Source: Syntrophomonadaceae bacterium
GTDB lineage: Bacteria > Bacillota > Dethiobacteria > PWVN01
DNA length: 8,613 nt
Assembly: GCA_007136165.1 (NCBI GenBank)
Contig: SLHK01000038.1
Location: 1-8,613 of the forward strand
Direction: 5' to 3'
Shown: one piece after another, positions 5,158 to 8,613 of the stretch
Layout of the letters: every line of letters starts with the position of its first letter
Numbering within the stretch: the stretch's first letter is position 1
Program-made: the position numbers and the translations under genes
The notes under the pieces: generated by a model
The model's input: only the letters and a program-made list of their open reading frames with translations
Database searches by the model: none
What the model was told of the DNA's origin: nothing

Positions 5158-5642
5158 TTACGGCAATTTATCCCGGCAGTTTTGACCCCATAACCAACGG
5201 CCACCTGGATATTCTTAAGCGGGCTTCCCGCATCTTCGATAAAGTGGTGGTAACCGTCATGGAGAATCCCAGGAAAAAGCCCATGTTCAGCCTGGAAGAG
5301 AGGTTGGAAATGCTCAAGGTGACCACGGCGGGGATTGCCAATGTGGAAGTGGACTGCTACCGGGGCTTGCTCATCAACTATGTGAAGGAAAAACAGGCCC
5401 GGGTAATCATCAAGGGCCTGAGGGCTATTACCGACTTCGAAGTTGAGTTTCAGATGGCCCTCATAAACCGGAAACTGGACCAGGATATTGAGACCATGTT
5501 TATGATGACCAGCGGCCAGCATTCCTACTTGAGTTCCAGCATCGTAAAGGAAGTGGCCAGTTACGGGGGGAACGTGGAGAGCCTGGTACCCCCCTGTGTG
5601 TATAAAAAAATTGTCAGGATGTATAAAGAGGGGACCTTATAA
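5154..5642 (+). CDS. coaD: phosphopantetheine adenylyltransferase (CoaD)
   Basis: CoaD transfers AMP from ATP to 4'-phosphopantetheine to form dephospho-CoA, the penultimate step of CoA synthesis, in the cytoplasm. The 162-residue length is typical. It shows the nucleotidyltransferase signature: YPGSFDPITNGHLDI at 6-20 with the TNGH motif at 14-17, then KGLRAITDFEVEFQMALINR at 87-106, and the ATP-binding SSSIVKE at 127-133. The start overlaps the rsmD stop by four bases, and GGGGAGATA at 5140-5148 serves as ribosome site. The gene is followed after only six bases by the end of the convergent ylbJ gene. No terminator hairpin is visible between them. Confidence 0.97.
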   Translation: MITAIYPGSFDPITNGHLDILKRASRIFDKVVVTVMENPRKKPMFSLEERLEMLKVTTAGIANVEVDCYRGLLINYVKEKQARVIIKGLRAITDFEVEFQMALINRKLDQDIETMFMMTSGQHSYLSSSIVKEVASYGGNVESLVPPCVYKKIVRMYKEGTL

Positions 5643-5648
5643 TAAAGT

Positions 5649-6959
5649 TTATAAAGATTTCCTCCTAAAAGCGCCCCTCACTTCTGTGGCGGCATACATC
5701 AAGAGGGATACCGCCATAAGGATGAGGATGACCGTGAGGACCCGCTGGGTGGCGAAGGCCGTCCGCTGCCACCAGAAGCTAAAATCCCCGGCCCGGGGCG
5801 TGGTGTAGAGAAAAACGGGGACGGTTATGCGGTTTATCACAAAGGAGAGGGGCCCAAAGAGGAGGTAGGTGTAGACCCCTGCCAGGACAGCGTGGATGGC
5901 CCGGGCGCAGACGAAGGGGGTTATGCGCATATCCGTCTCGCTGATGATGCTGGCCACCTGGGCGTGGACGGAGAGGCCGCTCCAGGCGATGACGGAACCG
6001 GCAATCATGATTTTTTGATACATAGGGATGGCTTCCGGGGCACCGCCCGCCAGCTGGCAGCCCAGGGTTACCTCGAAGAAACCGCTGATGATGGCGGGGG
6101 AAAGGCCGGTATCAATCCCCAACGGCCCCATGACGATGCTGAGGAAAGAGCTTAAGACAGCCACAAAGCCCAATACGTCCAGGATGCGAATGATGACGGA
6201 GAAAAGGATAATAAAGCCGCCGATGAGCAGGAGGGTGTTTACGGAGTTTCTGATAGCGTCACCCATCAGCTGGCCCAGGGGGCGCTTATCTTTTTCCCGG
6301 GCGCTGACCAGGGCCTCCAGGCCCCGCAGGACTATGTTTTTCTTAACCTTTGCCTCCGGGGCTGCCTTTTTATCCTTACCGTGAAAACGCATGATGAGGC
6401 CCACGGAGATGCTGGACAGGTAGTGGGCGGCGGCGATGGAAACCCCCACGTGGGGAAGGCCGAACATGCCCACGGCCACGGCCCCGAACATGAAGAGGGG
6501 GTCGGCGGTGTTGGTAAAGCTCATGAGGCGCTCCCCCTCAATCCGGGTCACTAATTTTTCCTTCCGCATCCTGGTGGTCAGGATGGACCCGATGGGAAAG
6601 CCCGACGCCAGGCCCATGGCCATGACGAAGGAACCCACCCCTGGCACTTTAAAGATAGGCCGCATGAGGGGCTCCAGAAGAATGCCCATGAAATGGACCA
6701 CGCCTAAGCCCATGAGAATTTCGGAACCGATGAAGAAGGGGAGAAGGGCGGGGAAAACGATGTTCCACCAGATATCCAGGCCCTTTACCGCGGCTTCGAA
6801 GGCGTCCTCGGGGAAAAAGACCATGGAAACGGTGAGAGAGAGGCCGATGAAGGCCAGGACATAGGTGAAGGTCCGGGAAAAATCCCGGGGGCGGAGAAAT
6901 TTTTTTACAATAAAGTAAATAGGTATAATAACTAAGAGAAAGATTAATATCTTAGACAA
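5649..6959 (-). CDS. ylbJ: sporulation integral membrane protein YlbJ
   Basis: The 436-residue protein is highly hydrophobic, with about eight to ten membrane segments. It contains two nucleoside-recognition (Gate) type halves: one around residues 60-190 with GLASGFPIGSILTTRMRKEKL and SFTNTADPLFMFGAVAVGMF, and one around 240-370 with GFFEVTLGCQLAGG and AWSGLSVHAQVASII. A charged soluble loop lies at about 193-230. In Bacillus subtilis ylbJ is a sigma-E gene needed for resistant spores; what it transports or gates is not settled. The start is TTG (minus strand, 6957-6959), with GGGAGG at 6968-6973 eight bases upstream. It keeps the Bacillus position between coaD and ylbK, but here it lies on the opposite strand, giving it its own promoter region shared with the patatin gene. 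Confidence 0.93.
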   Translation of the reverse strand: MSKILIFLLVIIPIYFIVKKFLRPRDFSRTFTYVLAFIGLSLTVSMVFFPEDAFEAAVKGLDIWWNIVFPALLPFFIGSEILMGLGVVHFMGILLEPLMRPIFKVPGVGSFVMAMGLASGFPIGSILTTRMRKEKLVTRIEGERLMSFTNTADPLFMFGAVAVGMFGLPHVGVSIAAAHYLSSISVGLIMRFHGKDKKAAPEAKVKKNIVLRGLEALVSAREKDKRPLGQLMGDAIRNSVNTLLLIGGFIILFSVIIRILDVLGFVAVLSSFLSIVMGPLGIDTGLSPAIISGFFEVTLGCQLAGGAPEAIPMYQKIMIAGSVIAWSGLSVHAQVASIISETDMRITPFVCARAIHAVLAGVYTYLLFGPLSFVINRITVPVFLYTTPRAGDFSFWWQRTAFATQRVLTVILILMAVSLLMYAATEVRGAFRRKSL

Positions 6960-6960
6960 T

Positions 6961-6973
6961 GGGAGGACCTCCC
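6961..6973. repeat. palindrome covering the ylbJ ribosome binding site
   Basis: GGGAGGACCTCCC is a perfect inverted repeat with one central base. On the minus strand its GGGAGG is the likely ribosome site of ylbJ. In the mRNA it could fold into a 5-bp stem with a three-base loop and hide that site, or it may simply be a chance palindrome. Confidence 0.5.
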
Positions 6974-6988
6974 GATAAGTTTAAACGC

Positions 6989-7002
6989 TATATATATATA
7001 AT
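6989..7002 (+). promoter_or_regulatory. alternating TA tract ending in TATAAT, probable promoter of the patatin gene
   Basis: TATATATATATAAT ends in a perfect -10 hexamer at 6997-7002, 25 bases before the ATG at 7028. No good -35 is visible near 6974-6979. The tract lies in a 68-bp divergent gap and would melt easily, so it may serve both ylbJ and the patatin gene. Confidence 0.4.
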
Positions 7003-7023
7003 CTGACGGGCAGGTGAATATGA
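6996..7023 (-). promoter_or_regulatory. possible sigma-E promoter of ylbJ
   Basis: On the minus strand TCATATT (plus-strand 7017-7023) matches the sigma-E -35 consensus KMATATT exactly. With a 13-base spacer the -10 would be GATTATAT (6996-7003), which agrees with CATACAAT at only about half of its positions. A start near 6988 would give a leader of about 28 bases. The known sigma-E control of ylbJ in Bacillus supports the idea; the weak -10 argues for caution. Confidence 0.35.
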
Positions 7024-7027
7024 CTAA

Positions 7028-7837
7028 ATGAGGCAACCCGCAAAAAAAACTCGTCCCAACCTGGGATTGGCCTTAAGCGGCGGGTCAGCCCGGGGATTGG
7101 CGCATATCGGCGTCTTAAAGGTTTTTCAGGAACACAATATTCCCGTGGACTGCGTGGCGGGGACCAGCATGGGTAGTATGGTGGGGGCTTTCTTTGCCAA
7201 CGGCATGAGCGTGAAGATGATAGAGCATCTGGCCGCCCGCATGGAAAGGCGCCTGTGGATGGATTTAACCATCCCCCGGATGGGCATAATAGCGGGGGAT
7301 AAAATCACGGATATTCTCTGCTTCCTAACCCGGAAACGGACTTTTGCCGAACTGGAAATCCCTTTTGCCACCTGTGCCACCGATCTCTACAGCGGAAAGA
7401 GCATCACCCTTAAGGAGGGCAGGGTGGCCGATGCCGTCAGGGCCAGCATCAGCATACCGGGAGTTTTTCCCCCGGTACCCTGGAAGGATTATTTGCTGGT
7501 GGACGGCGGGGTTTTGAACCGGGTTCCCGTGGATGTGGTCCGGGAGATGGGCCCCGACATCGTGGTGGCCGTGGATGTGGGCCATCACGTGGGCGAACCC
7601 CGCATTAGCAACTTCCTGGATGTTATCGTCCAGTCCATCGATATCATGAGCCGGGAACTCCACAAAGACAGGGTGCTCCAGGCCGATGTCCTTATTTGCC
7701 CTCACCTGGAAGAGGTAAGCCCCAGCCAGTTCCACAAGGTGCCCGAGGCGGTGGCCGCCGGTTACGCGGCGGCCCGGGAGGCCCTTCCCCAAATTGAGAA
7801 TCTTCTCCAGAGAAAGGAATCGAGGAATGAAACGTAA
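7028..7837 (+). CDS. patatin-like phospholipase family protein (YlbK/RssA type)
   Basis: This is a predicted serine acyl hydrolase with the Ser-Asp dyad of patatins. The 269-residue protein has the oxyanion-hole motif LALSGGSARGLAHIGVL at 14-30, the nucleophile elbow GTSMG at 45-49 with Ser47, and the DGG motif at 159-161 with Asp159, followed by VLNRVPVDVV. All parts of the active site are intact. There is no signal peptide, so it is probably cytoplasmic. The natural substrate of the YlbK/RssA group is unknown. A CAGGTG at 7011-7016 is 11 bases upstream of the ATG, rather far. The ATG overlaps the stop of a three-codon ATG-ACT-AAA-TGA frame. The 3' end overlaps the next gene by 11 bases, so the pair is probably translated together, as ylbK-ylbL in Bacillus. 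Confidence 0.93.
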   Translation: MRQPAKKTRPNLGLALSGGSARGLAHIGVLKVFQEHNIPVDCVAGTSMGSMVGAFFANGMSVKMIEHLAARMERRLWMDLTIPRMGIIAGDKITDILCFLTRKRTFAELEIPFATCATDLYSGKSITLKEGRVADAVRASISIPGVFPPVPWKDYLLVDGGVLNRVPVDVVREMGPDIVVAVDVGHHVGEPRISNFLDVIVQSIDIMSRELHKDRVLQADVLICPHLEEVSPSQFHKVPEAVAAGYAAAREALPQIENLLQRKESRNET

Positions 7838-8613
7838 AGGATGTCTTATTCTGCTTTTGCTGCTTCTACTGGCGGCGGGCTATTTGACCCGGCCGAATTA
7901 TTTTGTTCTGACTCCCGGAAGCGCCGACGACCTGAAGCAATTTGTCCAGGTGCCGGAAATGGCCGGCCAAGATGACGGGACCTTCTACCTGGTGACGGTT
8001 ACCCAGCACAGGGCCAGCTGGCCCCTCTTCTTATACGGCCTGGTAAACCCGGTGGCGGACCTGGTCCCCATGCAGCAGGCCATACCCCCGGGAATGGACC
8101 CGGCGGAGTTCCAGGAGCTGATGCGATTGTGGATGGAGGAAAGCCAGCTGCTGGCCAAGACCCTGGCCCTGAGGAGGGCGGGGTACACCGTCCCTGTGGA
8201 GAGCGACGGGGTCCTGGTGGTGGAAGTCCTGGATACCAGCCCCGCCCGGGGCCGGCTGGAGGCGGGTGATGTCATCAAGTCCATCGACGGGCGGGATGTG
8301 ATGCTGACAGAAGAGCTGATACAGCTGGTGCAGGCCCGGGAGCCGGGGGAGCCGGTGGAGGTGGCCTTTGAACGGGACGGGGAGATGCTGCGGGAAGCAG
8401 TAGACACGGCGGAGCACCCGGAGGAAGAAGGGAAGGCCGCCCTGCGGGTGCTGGTCAGGACGTTGAACTGGCAGCCCGTCCTCCCCGTGGAGATCGAAAT
8501 TCAGACGGGGGCCATAACGGGCCCCTCGGCGGGCATGATGTTTGTCCTGGAAATCCTCAATCAACTGGACCCCGAGGATATCACCGGCGGGCGGCGTATT
8601 GCCGGTACGGGGA
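7827..8613 (+). CDS. SepM/YlbL-type membrane PDZ-Lon protease, 5' part
   Basis: The frame stays open from the ATG at 7827 to the window end (262 codons), so the gene is cut there. Family members are about 340 residues. After a basic start (MKRKG), residues 6-17 form a short membrane anchor. An extracytoplasmic region follows, with YFVLTPGSADDL at 24-35 and a PDZ domain at about 125-200 (GVLVVEVLDTSPARG, then EAGDVIKSIDG). The start of a Lon-type (S16) protease domain carries GPSAGMMF, with the likely catalytic Ser234. The partner lysine would lie beyond the window. Related proteins process peptides outside the cell, such as the competence signal cut by streptococcal SepM; the target here is unknown. 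AAAGGA at 7813-7818 lies eight bases upstream. It overlaps the patatin gene by 11 bases. Confidence 0.93.
   Translation, partial: MKRKGCLILLLLLLLAAGYLTRPNYFVLTPGSADDLKQFVQVPEMAGQDDGTFYLVTVTQHRASWPLFLYGLVNPVADLVPMQQAIPPGMDPAEFQELMRLWMEESQLLAKTLALRRAGYTVPVESDGVLVVEVLDTSPARGRLEAGDVIKSIDGRDVMLTEELIQLVQAREPGEPVEVAFERDGEMLREAVDTAEHPEEEGKAALRVLVRTLNWQPVLPVEIEIQTGAITGPSAGMMFVLEILNQLDPEDITGGRRIAGTG

Noticed and set aside
5892..6864. Plus-strand frames opposite ylbJ
   Set aside because: They are antisense shadows of a well-supported membrane protein, with low-complexity Arg/Pro/Met content and no ribosome sites.
7985..8564. Minus-strand frames opposite the SepM-type gene
   Set aside because: The plus-strand frame shows a membrane anchor, PDZ domain and Lon active-site serine. 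The opposite frames show no recognisable domain.
1..8613. Mobile elements, CRISPR, riboswitches, tRNA or a new defence system
   Set aside because: No direct repeat arrays, transposase, integrase or RNA-gene signatures were seen. Nearly all coding space is explained by conserved core genes.

Overview
The window looks like chromosomal core sequence from an endospore-forming, Gram-positive Clostridia-type bacterium (Firmicutes/Bacillota). I would guess a Peptococcaceae/Moorella-like lineage, but gene content alone cannot fix the genus. The evidence is a SpoVM peptide, an alpha/beta-type small acid-soluble spore protein (SASP), YlbJ, the zinc form of ribosomal protein L28, strong AGGAGG-type ribosome binding sites, and frequent GTG/TTG starts. 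GC content is moderate and the codon choice is GGG/GCC-rich in most genes. I see no insertion sequences, phage genes, CRISPR, tRNA or rRNA.

Layout. (1) 1-390: a possible sigma-E promoter, an unrecognised 63-residue membrane protein, and the 26-codon sporulation gene spoVM, closed by a bidirectional hairpin. (2) 389-651: rpmB (L28) on the minus strand with its own promoter. (3) 690-3945: a plus-strand operon of a DUF1858 CxxC protein, an Asp23/YloU protein, fakA (fatty acid kinase) and a DegV/FakB fatty-acid-binding partner, from an extended -10 promoter to a strong terminator. (4) 3990-4340: a SASP gene with a near-consensus sigma-G promoter and its own terminator. (5) 4341-4560: a noncoding-looking stretch with a perfect 13-bp hairpin, a possible 20-codon cysteine-rich peptide ORF with a good RBS, and a sigma-A promoter. 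(6) 4582-5642: rsmD and coaD, overlapping by 4 bp. (7) 5649-6959: ylbJ on the minus strand, convergent with coaD. (8) 7028-8613: a patatin-like phospholipase (YlbK-type) and the 5' part of a SepM/YlbL-type PDZ-Lon protease, cut by the window end.

How it fits together. The order spoVM-rpmB-asp23-fakA and the order rsmD-coaD-ylbJ-ylbK-ylbL both match conserved Bacillus subtilis neighbourhoods, here joined into one region. The main functions are spore envelope and spore DNA protection (SpoVM, SASP, YlbJ), use of exogenous fatty acids through acyl-phosphate (FakA/FakB), ribosome maturation (L28, RsmD) and CoA synthesis (CoaD). Three genes here are easy to overlook: spoVM is very short, the SepM gene has no stop inside the window, and the cysteine peptide is tiny. 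I found no convincing evidence of a new multi-gene system. The most interesting unexplained items are the small membrane protein in front of spoVM and the hairpin plus cysteine-rich mini-ORF between the SASP gene and rsmD.
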